64,000 nt of DNA from Paenibacillus sp. JNUCC-31 (GTDB lineage: Bacteria; Bacillota; Bacilli; Paenibacillales; Paenibacillaceae), in contig NZ_CP062165.1 in NCBI RefSeq assembly GCF_014844075.1, positions 5,828,001-5,892,000 of the forward strand. The letters run 5' to 3'. Shown in pieces: positions 34,671 through 43,569 of this stretch. The translations under genes were made by a program, and so were the position numbers. Position 1 is the first letter of the stretch; every line of letters starts with the position of its first letter. The notes beneath the pieces were generated by a model that saw nothing but the letters and a program-made list of their open reading frames with translations, ran no database searches and was not told the DNA's origin.

Positions 34671-35840
34671 CTAATTTCGATTCATCATGCCAGGCCAGAG
34701 CTTCATTGAAAATCCGACAAGGGCAGCAAGGCAGAAGGACATCGCCGTGAGATAAAACGTTTGTCTACCTGCGTGTTCGAGCAGCAATCCCCCCAGTGTT
34801 CCGCCGAGCAGACCAGAAACGCTGGACCATACAATGGTGAGTAAGGCCATTCCGGTAGCGCGGTAGTCATCCGGAACTAAGCGGGTGATATAGCGAACTG
34901 CAGTGACGTAGAAAATGCCGAATGTCACGCTGTGCATCGTTTGAATGGCAACAACGGCAGCAGGCGTATCCGAGATGGACATCAGCAATAATCGAATCGT
35001 ATACATGAGGGCAGCGATAGCGAGTAAGGGAAGTTCCTTGTAGCGATTGCCGTATTTGCTGAGCAGCAAAAATACCGGGATTTCACTTACGGATGAAATT
35101 AGAAGTGACCAGCCGATCAGCCCTTCACTGGCCCCCAGCTCCTTAAGCGTTAGGGTAAGAAAGGCCTCGTTCATCCGATGCCCCAATGCAAGCAAAAAGA
35201 CGCAACCAAAAAAGGTGAGCACATCCCTGCGCTTCAAAATCGCCCATAACCCCGAAAGGTCCATTTTACTACTGCTGTTCGAAGGTTGCTCTTTTAACTG
35301 AAGGCCGATCAGCAATGTCGTTGCAGCTAAGCCAATGCAGACCCACATGGTCCATCCCGGACCAAAAGAGCCAAGAAAATACCCGATGCTTAATGCAAAG
35401 AAAGCATATCCGATGGAGCCGAAAACCCGAATGGAAGTAAAGTTGCGGCCATACTTGTTCGCTGTAGTGATCGCCATCGTATCGGATAGTGGATACACCG
35501 GATAGTAGAAAAAGTAAAACAGGGTCACCAGCACAAAAACCTGACCAAACGTTGTGGCATTGGCGAGCATCACCCCAGTTATCAGTTGCCCGGCAAGCAG
35601 GATAATCATGACTTTGCGTACGGTTTTGTATCGGTCGCTGGCCATGCTCCAGAACATATTAGAAAATACGGAAACGAGAGGACCAATTCCGTACAGGTAA
35701 CCGATCTCGGCCCGGCTGAATCCCAGATGACTAAAATAGAGCTGGAAATACGATACTACCAGAACAGTGGAACCGAAGATGGTGAACATGAGTGCCCGCA
35801 GCCAGGTTTGATCCGGCCGGGCGGTGTGACTTGATTTCAT
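34671..35840 (-). CDS. MFS transporter, LacY/phenylpropionate-transporter-like
   Basis: The 389-residue protein has about twelve membrane segments. It resembles the MFS_1_like group (proton/substrate symporters such as the 3-phenylpropionate carrier), with FSRAEIGYLYGIGPLVSVFSNMFWSMASDRYKTVRK as loop 2-3. Substrate unknown. The open frame extends upstream to 36020 through non-coding-like sequence overlapping the next gene; ATG 35840 is nine bases from GGAG and is used. It follows the MATE-like gene by 35 bp and is probably co-transcribed. Confidence 0.82.
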   Translation of the reverse strand: MKSSHTARPDQTWLRALMFTIFGSTVLVVSYFQLYFSHLGFSRAEIGYLYGIGPLVSVFSNMFWSMASDRYKTVRKVMIILLAGQLITGVMLANATTFGQVFVLVTLFYFFYYPVYPLSDTMAITTANKYGRNFTSIRVFGSIGYAFFALSIGYFLGSFGPGWTMWVCIGLAATTLLIGLQLKEQPSNSSSKMDLSGLWAILKRRDVLTFFGCVFLLALGHRMNEAFLTLTLKELGASEGLIGWSLLISSVSEIPVFLLLSKYGNRYKELPLLAIAALMYTIRLLLMSISDTPAAVVAIQTMHSVTFGIFYVTAVRYITRLVPDDYRATGMALLTIVWSSVSGLLGGTLGGLLLEHAGRQTFYLTAMSFCLAALVGFSMKLWPGMMNRN

Positions 35841-35875
35841 GATGAAAGACTCCATTCCTTGACAACGTTTAATTT

Positions 35876-37216
35876 TTATCCTTTGAGGGAAGATGATTTC
35901 CCGGATGAGGGTACAGACATCGTAGGCTCCTTCTGTGTGCGCCGGATGACAAGCCAGACAATGACAAGCTCGGCGAGCAGGCCGAGAGACTGAGCCACTG
36001 CACCGATCATACCATTCCACGCCGGGAAAATGCTGACCAAAATAAGCAAAACGATCACAGTACAGATCGCATTGGCGGTCTGGGAGCGAAACATCGTTTT
36101 GGTCTGTCCGCGCAGCAGAATCAGGCCGTTGCTGAAGTCAAGAAAAGGTGAAATCAGCGGAAACAATACAAAAGCACGCAGTGTCCACAAGCTTTGCTGT
36201 AGCAGATTACCCTGAACGCTCATTACATTTTCAAGAACCCACGGACCAAGTGGGGTGTAGGCAATGGATACGGTCATCGCAAAGGGGACAAACCCCGTTA
36301 TTAGTGCAAACTTCTTCACGAGTTTGGCATCAATCAGATAGAAATTCAGTACGATCTGGTGGATGTATGTAAAAAAGCTTAACATCAGCTGCATCAGGCT
36401 GCTTGCCACGGCGAATGACGAAATGGCCAGAGCAATCCCGGTTGTTTTGCCAAGGACGATATTAATGACGGGTCCGATGAACAAAGCGACAAAACTGGAT
36501 AATAGCAGGGGTTTATAAAAGCGAAAAACGTCTCCCTTATGTTCAACAGGATGATCCTCGAGCTTGGCTGGCATCTTGCGCTTGATACTGTTTCCTTCAA
36601 GAAAACTGACTAATGCCTCAATCATCATGCCGGCAGCAAAGATGATAGCGCCTACACGTCCACTGTCAATACTGTCAGTATAAATGAAATACAGGGACAG
36701 GCCGTACATGCCGGCAAGTCGGAATAACATGCCGATGGTCAGCCATTTGGTCCGATTATTCGTTATAATGATGCCTTGGTAAATATTGCGAATAACCGAA
36801 AAAATACTGACATACATCAGAATCTCGTAAACGTCAATCACTTTGGATAACAGATCAGGGCTTACACCAAACAAATATTTGAAAACACCTGTACCAACTG
36901 GAGAGTAAACGATGAGAAAACCGATCAGCAGCACACAGGCTAGAAATATTTTGGTCACAAATGTGAGGGCTTGAAAGGAAAGACGGTCCCGGACCAACGC
37001 CGAACAGGTCTGACGCAGCAGGGTGGAGGGGCGTTCCGTGAGAGTCAGCAGGCTACCAGCGATGGCATAACTGGCGATTACCGTCTCCGGATGAGCGGAA
37101 CGTGCGAGCGTGCTGTTAATGATAACGTGAGAAATGGTGACGAGAGAGGCGGAAATGCCAAGCGGCACAAAAAAAGAAAATAACCGTCTCCACGAAAGTG
37201 ATTCACTTGACGACAT
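35876..37216 (-). CDS. MATE/MOP-superfamily-like multi-spanning membrane protein
   Basis: The 446-residue protein has about twelve hydrophobic segments and no extra domains. The start WRRLFSFFVPLGISASLVTISHVIINSTLARS and the segment SLLTLTERPSTLLRQTCSALVRDR resemble proteins annotated as MatE or ANKH-like extruders in Bacillales. Exported substrate unknown; assignment is by topology and a few motifs. It lies between another flippase-type gene (213 bp upstream) and an MFS gene. Confidence 0.65.
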   Translation of the reverse strand: MSSSESLSWRRLFSFFVPLGISASLVTISHVIINSTLARSAHPETVIASYAIAGSLLTLTERPSTLLRQTCSALVRDRLSFQALTFVTKIFLACVLLIGFLIVYSPVGTGVFKYLFGVSPDLLSKVIDVYEILMYVSIFSVIRNIYQGIIITNNRTKWLTIGMLFRLAGMYGLSLYFIYTDSIDSGRVGAIIFAAGMMIEALVSFLEGNSIKRKMPAKLEDHPVEHKGDVFRFYKPLLLSSFVALFIGPVINIVLGKTTGIALAISSFAVASSLMQLMLSFFTYIHQIVLNFYLIDAKLVKKFALITGFVPFAMTVSIAYTPLGPWVLENVMSVQGNLLQQSLWTLRAFVLFPLISPFLDFSNGLILLRGQTKTMFRSQTANAICTVIVLLILVSIFPAWNGMIGAVAQSLGLLAELVIVWLVIRRTQKEPTMSVPSSGKSSSLKG

Positions 37217-37429
37217 GTCAACGACTCCTTTGATGGACGAAATAAGATGCCCGCCAGCAACTGAATGCCGACGGGTCCGCGAGCGATCCGATTCTTTTGG
37301 AAGAATAAAAACATTATATTCTTGAAGGGATATGATGTAAATAGATAGGGAGGCGTGGTTTGCGAGTGAAGTGGCTGTTCAGCCTGGTTTTCTGCAAGCG
37401 TTTTCCGAACGGAGACGAAGAAATGCATG

Positions 37430-38923
37430 TCAGCTTCTGAAGCGATAGTGGATCATCAGATAGACTCCATTCAACAAGAAAAATAGCAACATGTTTGGAA
37501 GAATGGAATAGTTTCCCCAGTTCACGGGCAGGATGATCCAATCTCCCAATCCAATTACAAGGGCCGAGATTGCTGCTATGACCAGAGTATGAACAGCCAG
37601 ACTGCCCATGTGAATTTCTTTTAGCACGTTTCTCAACCCGATCAGATTGCCAGCCATGATGGTTAATTCCATCAGCAATACACCGGCAACAGCACCCAAA
37701 AGATGAAATCCATCAAGAGGGATCAGATAATAATGGGAGAGGGTAGCCACCGTGATGCCGATTGTTGTTCCGATCAAACTGACTTTTTTGTTCTCCTGTG
37801 CCCACAATATACTGGTAGATACCTCACGGATACCAACAAGCAGAGGAATGAGGCTCAAACAGCGAATCAGCTCAGCGGTTTGTGTAGAATTAAAAAAGAG
37901 TTGTGACAGGCCCCGATTGAATATCCACAAAAAGGAGCTAGAGATGATCCCTGAAATCCACACCAGTTCCATAGCTTTACGGCTGTTCTTCACAAAATAA
38001 ACAAAACGCTGCTCTTGCCAGGCGAGAACAAGTTTCATGGTCAGGGTATGTGAGATGGCCGCGGTTACAGTAGTGGGCATGTACACAACGAGCAGTGCCA
38101 TCCCCGTAAGCAGACCGTACATTGCTGTGGCTTGTGTGGAGGTATATCCTGCGGTTTGCAATCTTAACGGAATAATGATCGCATCAAGCATATCGGAAAA
38201 AGGAATCAGCAGTCGGGTGACAGATATGACCAATGAGCTCTTGATGAGCCAAAGGCCGTCCGAAGCCCCTGTAGGAGTCAAAGGTTGTATTCCATTTTTT
38301 TGCCCGACATGACGCAAAAAAAGGAGCAGTACCACAAACGCAGCAATTCCTCCGATTGCCGTCCCAATCAAACTTCTTCCCACAGCAAACATTACACCCT
38401 TAGGCAGCCACAACCAGGTAACGCCCAGCATAATCCCGATACGAACAGCTTGTTCCATCAGCTCCGAGACAGCAATGACACCATAATGCTCAAGACCCTG
38501 CAAATATCCCCGAAGCAGGTTTAACAGGGGGACGACAAATATGGCCAGGGACAGGGAGCGTATAAACGGCTCCAGGACAGGATTCCCCAGCCACCTGGAA
38601 ATGCTTGAAGAGTATGCGAGTGTAAGCAAACAGAGCGTTCCGCCAATGAGCACCAGCAAGACGGACAAACGCTTGAACCAGATCCAGCCAAGTGCTGGCT
38701 GCCTGGCCGTGTACATGGCCAGGGAGGTGGGAAGCCCTCCCGTAATCAGCATGAGCATGAAACCGAAATAAGAATAGGCAATCTGGAACAAACCTATTCC
38801 TTCCGGCCCCGCCATGCGGGTAAGTATAATACGTCCAATCAGACCCATCGCTTTGACCAAGGAGACCGCACCAATACGGATGCCTGTCTGCTTCAGACCA
38901 GGGGGGATGTTCATCCAGTTCAT
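37430..38923 (-). CDS. SpoVB/MurJ-like flippase (MOP superfamily)
   Basis: The 497-residue protein has about 13-14 membrane segments. IRIGAVSLVKAMGLIGRIILTRMAGPEGIGLFQIAY at the start and GGLPTSLAMYTARQ match the stage V sporulation protein B/polysaccharide-exporter branch, which flips lipid-linked cell-wall or polysaccharide precursors. Upstream in-frame ATGs (from 38959) lack a ribosome site; ATG 38923 is eight bases from GGAG. It follows the amidase_6 gene by about 80 bp. Confidence 0.82.
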   Translation of the reverse strand: MNWMNIPPGLKQTGIRIGAVSLVKAMGLIGRIILTRMAGPEGIGLFQIAYSYFGFMLMLITGGLPTSLAMYTARQPALGWIWFKRLSVLLVLIGGTLCLLTLAYSSSISRWLGNPVLEPFIRSLSLAIFVVPLLNLLRGYLQGLEHYGVIAVSELMEQAVRIGIMLGVTWLWLPKGVMFAVGRSLIGTAIGGIAAFVVLLLFLRHVGQKNGIQPLTPTGASDGLWLIKSSLVISVTRLLIPFSDMLDAIIIPLRLQTAGYTSTQATAMYGLLTGMALLVVYMPTTVTAAISHTLTMKLVLAWQEQRFVYFVKNSRKAMELVWISGIISSSFLWIFNRGLSQLFFNSTQTAELIRCLSLIPLLVGIREVSTSILWAQENKKVSLIGTTIGITVATLSHYYLIPLDGFHLLGAVAGVLLMELTIMAGNLIGLRNVLKEIHMGSLAVHTLVIAAISALVIGLGDWIILPVNWGNYSILPNMLLFFLLNGVYLMIHYRFRS

Positions 38924-39003
38924 CCACTTCACTCCATCCAACACGAACATCTTGTCCATGATCTATATGATCCAAAGGAGTCAAGTATGTGCGTTTCGGG
39001 TGA

Positions 39004-40104
39004 TCAGTCCTGAATATGGATGAGGATATAGGTCGTCTTATTGTCCCAACCCAGATCAAAAGGTGCCTGAAATCGGTCAGCTGTATGGGAATTGACGAGA
39101 GGATAACCGCGCTGATCAAATCCGGTAACAACAGAGAAATGATCCACATCATTATTCATAACATGGGCGATAAGGTCCCCAGCCTCTAACTCTCCTATGG
39201 CTCCATACGGGTGTGTGGCCGTTTTTGCGACCAGCTTCGAAAAGGAATCCTTCGCGATTGTTTTGCCATACCCGGAGTACAGCAGGAAGTTTTTGAGTGC
39301 ATCTGTCTGTACCCACGTCCTGGTGCCGCCTTTGGAAAAATGGTATCTCCATGGCCCTCTCATGGGAAGTCTTCCGCCTTCCGTCGGGTCCCCGAGAGCT
39401 TGTGAAGCAAAATTGGTACAGTCGCCGCCCAGATTATTATAGTTTTTATATTTGGCATTGTACCGGACCTTGTCGTTGGTTCCCCCGGCCATCCCGGCAT
39501 ATTTGTTTGCGTAGGCTACCGCTTGCTTTCTTTTATATCTCTTGCCGTCCTTCAGTTCAGGACGATGGGGCGGCGAGAGGGGAAGTCCTTCCGAAATGCG
39601 ATGAGGATTCTCTTCAAGCGGATCAAGATACCATTCCTTCCAAACGATCCACTGGCCATTCACTTTTTTCAAGGTGGCGGCGTGCCATGTTCCGAGTCCG
39701 AACGAATGGGGTTGGGAGAGTTGATCTTTATAGGCGTATGTGATTTGCTGCGAATGACCTAGTGAAACGGTAGCCGTTTGGTCCCTGATAAGGATTCGGG
39801 AAATATGGATTTTGGAATTACTATCGATAATTTTCATATTACGGTGTTCAGCCCATGCATGGAGATATGTTTTACGATTGACTTCCATTGTGTAGGCGTG
39901 ACGGCTCAAAGTGGACTTCAGATCATAATAGCGATCCATATCATGTTGCTGTTCTGCTAAGTACTTCGATCTCTGCAAAAAAATATCTTCCAGATTTGTT
40001 TTGATCTCTTGTTCCGTTATTGGGGAAGAAGCCTCTACAGGTCTCGAATGAGGTATCTCCAGAAACAAACAGCAAACCAGGAGCATCGTTATCCATTTAT
40101 ACAT
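39004..40104 (-). CDS. Secreted putative amidase (amidase_6 domain)
   Basis: The 366-residue protein has an N-terminal signal peptide (about residues 1-25, cleavage near VEASS) and a helical N-terminal half. The C-terminal amidase_6 domain shows GGDCTNFASQAL (candidate catalytic Cys), RGPWRYHF, GAIGELEAGDLIAH and DHFSVVTGF (candidate His), the layout of NlpC/P60-like cysteine hydrolases of Bacillales. It would act on the cell wall or exported peptides. It lies 20 bp downstream of the sortase gene, presumably in one operon. Confidence 0.85.
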   Translation of the reverse strand: MYKWITMLLVCCLFLEIPHSRPVEASSPITEQEIKTNLEDIFLQRSKYLAEQQHDMDRYYDLKSTLSRHAYTMEVNRKTYLHAWAEHRNMKIIDSNSKIHISRILIRDQTATVSLGHSQQITYAYKDQLSQPHSFGLGTWHAATLKKVNGQWIVWKEWYLDPLEENPHRISEGLPLSPPHRPELKDGKRYKRKQAVAYANKYAGMAGGTNDKVRYNAKYKNYNNLGGDCTNFASQALGDPTEGGRLPMRGPWRYHFSKGGTRTWVQTDALKNFLLYSGYGKTIAKDSFSKLVAKTATHPYGAIGELEAGDLIAHVMNNDVDHFSVVTGFDQRGYPLVNSHTADRFQAPFDLGWDNKTTYILIHIQD

Positions 40105-40124
40105 TTTTTTCTCCTCTTTACATG

Positions 40125-40739
40125 TTATTCAACCAATCGGGTGAACACGATCAGGCGTTTTTCGTGCTCCTTTTTTTTACGATCGTACTTTCCTGTACAT
40201 GTAATCAGGTTTAATTGCTTTTCCGGGGTGTCGCCGAATATTTTATCCAAAGGTGCTTGCTCTGTGTAATAGGATTGAACCTGTATTACCTCGTATTTGA
40301 GATAATGGTTATCCTGATCAAACAGCAAAACAAGAGAACCTGGCTTCAGATGTTTAAGCGGGTAGAAAACGGCTGGCCCTGTGTAGTTATCCACATGACC
40401 GGCAATAATGGCATTTCCTTTTTCTCCTGGCAAAATTCCATCCACATATAATCCTGCGACTTCACTGGACTTGGGTACTTGTAGATGTCCATCCTCTGAT
40501 AGATGAATGGGCGTAATTGAAGTGCTCAAATGTACCGAAGGAATACACAAACGAACAGGTTTCTTCATAATCCTGACATTCTGCAGCCCTGTATTGGACT
40601 CCATCGGAGTACCGAGAACTGCTTGTGGTGCTGTTGTTTCAAAAGCGGAATGATTCGCAGTGCTCCCCATAGGAGACAGAATCAGGGAAACAATCATAAG
40701 GTAAATTACAATAGCGGATAATGGGAGGTTGTTTTTCAT
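40125..40739 (-). CDS. Sortase, class F-like
   Basis: The 204-residue transpeptidase has an N-terminal signal anchor (about residues 7-25) and a sortase barrel with His115 in IIAGHVDN, Cys181 in LITCTG and Arg195 in KRLIVFTRL. Single-domain layout and AGHVD..TGPAVFYPL..L favour class F over class D. It joins LPxTG-type proteins to surface amines. The gene just upstream encodes a small secreted protein with LPKTG near its end, the obvious substrate candidate. The amidase_6 gene follows 20 bp downstream. Confidence 0.87.
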   Translation of the reverse strand: MKNNLPLSAIVIYLMIVSLILSPMGSTANHSAFETTAPQAVLGTPMESNTGLQNVRIMKKPVRLCIPSVHLSTSITPIHLSEDGHLQVPKSSEVAGLYVDGILPGEKGNAIIAGHVDNYTGPAVFYPLKHLKPGSLVLLFDQDNHYLKYEVIQVQSYYTEQAPLDKIFGDTPEKQLNLITCTGKYDRKKKEHEKRLIVFTRLVE

Positions 40740-40771
40740 CCAATTCTCATCCTTAATGATTTAATAGAAAG

Positions 40772-40812
40772 ACAAGAGAAAAGAAAAAATATTCTTTTCT
40801 CTTGTTGCTTTT
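40772..40812. terminator. Hairpin between the LPKTG gene and the sortase gene
   Basis: ACAAGAGAAAAGAA (40772-40785) pairs with TTCTTTTCTCTTGT (40792-40805). The T run is strong on the plus strand but weak on the minus strand, so partial readthrough into the sortase gene is likely. Confidence 0.65.
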
Positions 40813-40814
40813 TT

Positions 40815-41099
40815 TTACTCGCTGACTCCGCCATATCCTGTTTTGGGAAGAGCTTTTGGTTTAACGCTTTTTGCATGGATTTTGTGCTCTTTTTTGGCGG
40901 ATTCTTGATGCAGCTTGTGTTCTTTGCCTTTATGCGATTTCGTGTGCAATTTGTGCTCTGCTTTGTGTTCTGCTTTGTGTGTGGATTTCTCCATTTTGTG
41001 CATCGGTTCAGTTGCAGCGGATGCAGAAGCAGATACAGAAGCACCGGAAACAGCCAGCATCAGACAAGCAGATAGTGAAACAATGGTTGCTTTATTCAT
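40815..41099 (-). CDS. Small secreted His/Lys-rich protein ending in LPKTG without a membrane anchor
   Basis: The 94-residue product has a signal peptide (residues 1 to about 29, ending SASAAT). Next comes a segment dominated by His and Lys (repeats of EHK and HKxH, ten His between 34 and 75), and finally LPKTG at 84-88 followed by only six residues (YGGVSE). A normal sorting signal would continue with a hydrophobic stretch and basic tail, both absent, and other frames give no convincing substitute. Metal binding is possible from His content. The sortase gene lies just downstream. Confidence 0.8.
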   Translation of the reverse strand: MNKATIVSLSACLMLAVSGASVSASASAATEPMHKMEKSTHKAEHKAEHKLHTKSHKGKEHKLHQESAKKEHKIHAKSVKPKALPKTGYGGVSE

Positions 41100-41316
41100 A
41101 CTTGAATTCCTCCCTGTGGGTAATTTGCATTGCAGAATTTAATATCTCCAAGCCTTACATGATTATTGATTGTATTTTTTGCCAGTGATTTTAATAGTTG
41201 GAAATGATGTAGTGCCTTTTGATAAGTTGAGTTACAAGTGACGCAAATGGTTGGGATTATTTTGCAGCAAGTGGTTAGCAGATGTGATTTTATGTGCGGA
41301 TTATGAGGTAGATCAT
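41100..41316. other. Divergent intergenic region upstream of ytpB
   Basis: No ORF with a ribosome site. The region must hold the minus-strand promoter of the LPKTG gene, which I could not place with confidence. Confidence 0.5.
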
Positions 41317-41345
41317 TTGTACAATTAAGGGGATCATATTATAAT
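41317..41345 (+). promoter_or_regulatory. SigA-type promoter of the ytpB-like gene
   Basis: TTGTAC (41317-41322), 17-bp spacer, TATAAT (41340-41345). Confidence 0.72.
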
Positions 41346-41401
41346 GAGATTGGTTAAAAATCGCTCTAATACGTATTCAACCAAGTGGAGGCACATTTAT
41401 T

Positions 41402-42481
41402 TTGAGCCAATCAAATCGAAATCGTCATCAATATCCGCGTGGACCGCTGGCATTGATGAGAGGGGTGTATAAGTACACCATTCCGGAAACGCGAAAGGAA
41501 CTGAATGGATGGCGTGCCCAGGCGGAGAAAATTCCGAATGAGGAATTGCGTAATCAGGCACTTGCCAGTCTCCGGGACAAGCAATTCCACTGTGAAGGTG
41601 GAACCGTATACGCTTTACCTGATTTGCCGAACAGGCACATTCTGATTCCGCTGATCGTTTCATATCAGACTATTAGTGATTATTTGGACAATCTTTGTGA
41701 TCGCAGTACATCGATGGACCCGAATGATTTTCGGCTTCTCCATCAATCCATGCTTGATGCGGTAGATCCCGAGGCAACTCCTGTCAATTATTATGCGCTC
41801 CGTGAGGAGCAGGATGACGGTGGGTACCTGCGGAATCTGGTGACTACATGTCAGGAACTGACTCGTCAGCTGCCTGGCTATGCATCCGCCAAGCCTCAAA
41901 TTCAGGATCTGGCAGGCCTATACACGGACCTGCAGGTATATAAGCACATCAAGCCGGAACTGAGGGAAACGGCATTGCTCGAATGGTGGTCGGAGCATCG
42001 CCACCGTACACCTCAGTTCCGCTGGAACGAATTTGCTGCCGCTACGGGCTCTACGCTGGGCGTATTCATGCTGTTTCTGGCTGCAAGTGACGGTCATCTG
42101 ACGGAAGAAGAGGCGGCTTCAATCCATACTGCCTATTTTCCTCATGTATGTGCATTGCACATTATGCTCGATTACTTAATTGATCAGGATGAGGATCGGA
42201 TCGGGGGAGATCTCAACTTCTGCAATTATTATGAGAATGTAGAGACAATGCTGGACCGAATTGCTTTTATTGTGGAGATGGCCCGCAGTGATGTGCAGAA
42301 GATTCCGGGAAGTTCGTTCCACCGAATGATTATTGAAGGATTGCTTGCCATTTACCTGTCTGATCCCAAAGTCAGCGAACAGCAGGAAGTTCGCGTCGTT
42401 TCCAAGCGTCTGATGAAAAATAGTCCGATGACACGAGTATTTTTCTTTATCTTCAGCCGCTGGATCCGAAAGCATATGTAA
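41402..42481 (+). CDS. ytpB: Tetraprenyl-beta-curcumene synthase (YtpB, DUF2600)
   Basis: The 359-residue all-helical protein matches the DUF2600/YtpB family: PRGPLALMRGVYKYTIPETRKELNGWRAQAEKIPN at the start, Asp-rich DYLDNLCDR, CEGGTVYALP, and DYLIDQDEDR. YtpB cyclises long-chain tetraprenyl diphosphate to tetraprenyl-beta-curcumene, a precursor of sporulene-type lipids. The start codon is TTG 41402, ten bases from GGAGG. It lies upstream of pfkA (54 bp) and both may be on one transcript. Confidence 0.9.
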   Translation: MSQSNRNRHQYPRGPLALMRGVYKYTIPETRKELNGWRAQAEKIPNEELRNQALASLRDKQFHCEGGTVYALPDLPNRHILIPLIVSYQTISDYLDNLCDRSTSMDPNDFRLLHQSMLDAVDPEATPVNYYALREEQDDGGYLRNLVTTCQELTRQLPGYASAKPQIQDLAGLYTDLQVYKHIKPELRETALLEWWSEHRHRTPQFRWNEFAAATGSTLGVFMLFLAASDGHLTEEEAASIHTAYFPHVCALHIMLDYLIDQDEDRIGGDLNFCNYYENVETMLDRIAFIVEMARSDVQKIPGSSFHRMIIEGLLAIYLSDPKVSEQQEVRVVSKRLMKNSPMTRVFFFIFSRWIRKHM

Positions 42482-42535
42482 GTCAGGCGTATTGTGGTGG
42501 GGGCCTGAAGTGAAACTAGAGGAGGAAGAAACATC

Positions 42536-43507
42536 ATGACAGCAGTAAAGAAAATCGCAGTTTTAACGAGCGGTGGTGATTCGCAGGGGATGAACGCGGC
42601 TGTTCGTGCGGTTGTTCGCAGCGGACTGTTTCACGGTCTCGAAGTATACGGTATTCAACGTGGCTACCAGGGTCTTTTGAATAACGATATTTTCCCAATG
42701 GATCTCCGGAGTGTAGGGGATATCATCCAGCGTGGGGGAACGGTTCTGCAGTCTGCGCGTTGCAAAGAGTTCTATACCGCTGAAGGTCAGCAAAAAGGCG
42801 CAGACATTCTGCGTGCACGCGGCATTGATGGTCTGGTTGTTATTGGTGGAGACGGTTCATACAACGGCGCCAACAAACTGAGCAAGCTGGGCATCAACAC
42901 GATGGGCCTTCCAGGAACAATTGATAATGACGTTTCATTCACCGATCATACCATCGGATTCGATACGGCAGTAAGCGTAGTGGTAGATGCGGTTAACAAA
43001 TTGCGTGATACGATGTCTTCACACGAACGTTCTTCCATTGTTGAAGTTATGGGCCGTCACTGTGGCGATATCGCATTGCATGCAGGGCTTGCATCCGGTG
43101 CAGAAACGATTCTTGTACCTGAAGTTCCGTTTGACATGGACGAAGTGGCCGACCGTATGAAAGCCAACTTTGCACATGGTAAACGTCACAGTATCGTCAT
43201 CGTTGCTGAAGGTGTGGGCAAAGGGGAAGATGTAGCAAAAGAACTGATGGAACGTTGTCCTACGTATGAGCCGCGAGTAACTGTACTCGGTCACATTCAG
43301 CGTGGTGGAACGCCAACTCCGTTTGACCGTAACCTCGCCAGCCGTCTGGGAGACTTCGCTGTTCGCAGTCTGATTGCTGGTGAGACGGACAAAGGTTGCG
43401 GTATTATCAAAGGTGAATTGACCTTGACCGATATCGATAAAGTGGTTAACACGAAAAAAGATTTTGATATGGAAACGTATGAGCTTGCACAACGCTTATC
43501 TCAATAG
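42536..43507 (+). CDS. pfkA: ATP-dependent 6-phosphofructokinase
   Basis: The 323-residue PFK has full-length motifs LTSGGDSQGMNAAVR (nucleotide loop; Gln17 where Pro is common), VIGGDGSYNGA (the Gly of GGDG indicates ATP rather than pyrophosphate use), PGTIDNDV (catalytic Asp), MGRHCGD, and LGHIQRGG with the allosteric-site region. It phosphorylates fructose-6-phosphate in glycolysis. No pyk gene is adjacent, so it could be a second copy. ATG 42536 follows AGAGGAGG. Confidence 0.94.
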   Translation: MTAVKKIAVLTSGGDSQGMNAAVRAVVRSGLFHGLEVYGIQRGYQGLLNNDIFPMDLRSVGDIIQRGGTVLQSARCKEFYTAEGQQKGADILRARGIDGLVVIGGDGSYNGANKLSKLGINTMGLPGTIDNDVSFTDHTIGFDTAVSVVVDAVNKLRDTMSSHERSSIVEVMGRHCGDIALHAGLASGAETILVPEVPFDMDEVADRMKANFAHGKRHSIVIVAEGVGKGEDVAKELMERCPTYEPRVTVLGHIQRGGTPTPFDRNLASRLGDFAVRSLIAGETDKGCGIIKGELTLTDIDKVVNTKKDFDMETYELAQRLSQ

Positions 43508-43525
43508 CATAAAACCATAACCAAA

Positions 43526-43562
43526 AGAGCACAGTCCCTTCTTGCCGAAGGCTGTGCTCTTT
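43526..43562. terminator. Bidirectional terminator between pfkA and the MATE gene
   Basis: AGAGCACAGTC and GGCTGTGCTCT form the stem; T-rich sequence lies on both sides. Confidence 0.8.
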
Positions 43563-43569
43563 GTTATAT

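Noticed and set aside
40736..41044. Alternative minus-strand frame over the LPKTG gene that could supply a missing anchor by frameshift
   Set aside because: Its end is not a clear hydrophobic stretch with a basic tail, and there is no slippery sequence at the LPKTG end. The annotated frame with signal peptide and motif is clearly the coding one.
42536..43507. Gln in place of Pro in the PFK loop GGDSQG
   Set aside because: Every other catalytic motif is intact, and I recall this variant in phosphofructokinases of related Firmicutes, so I do not treat it as an anomaly.
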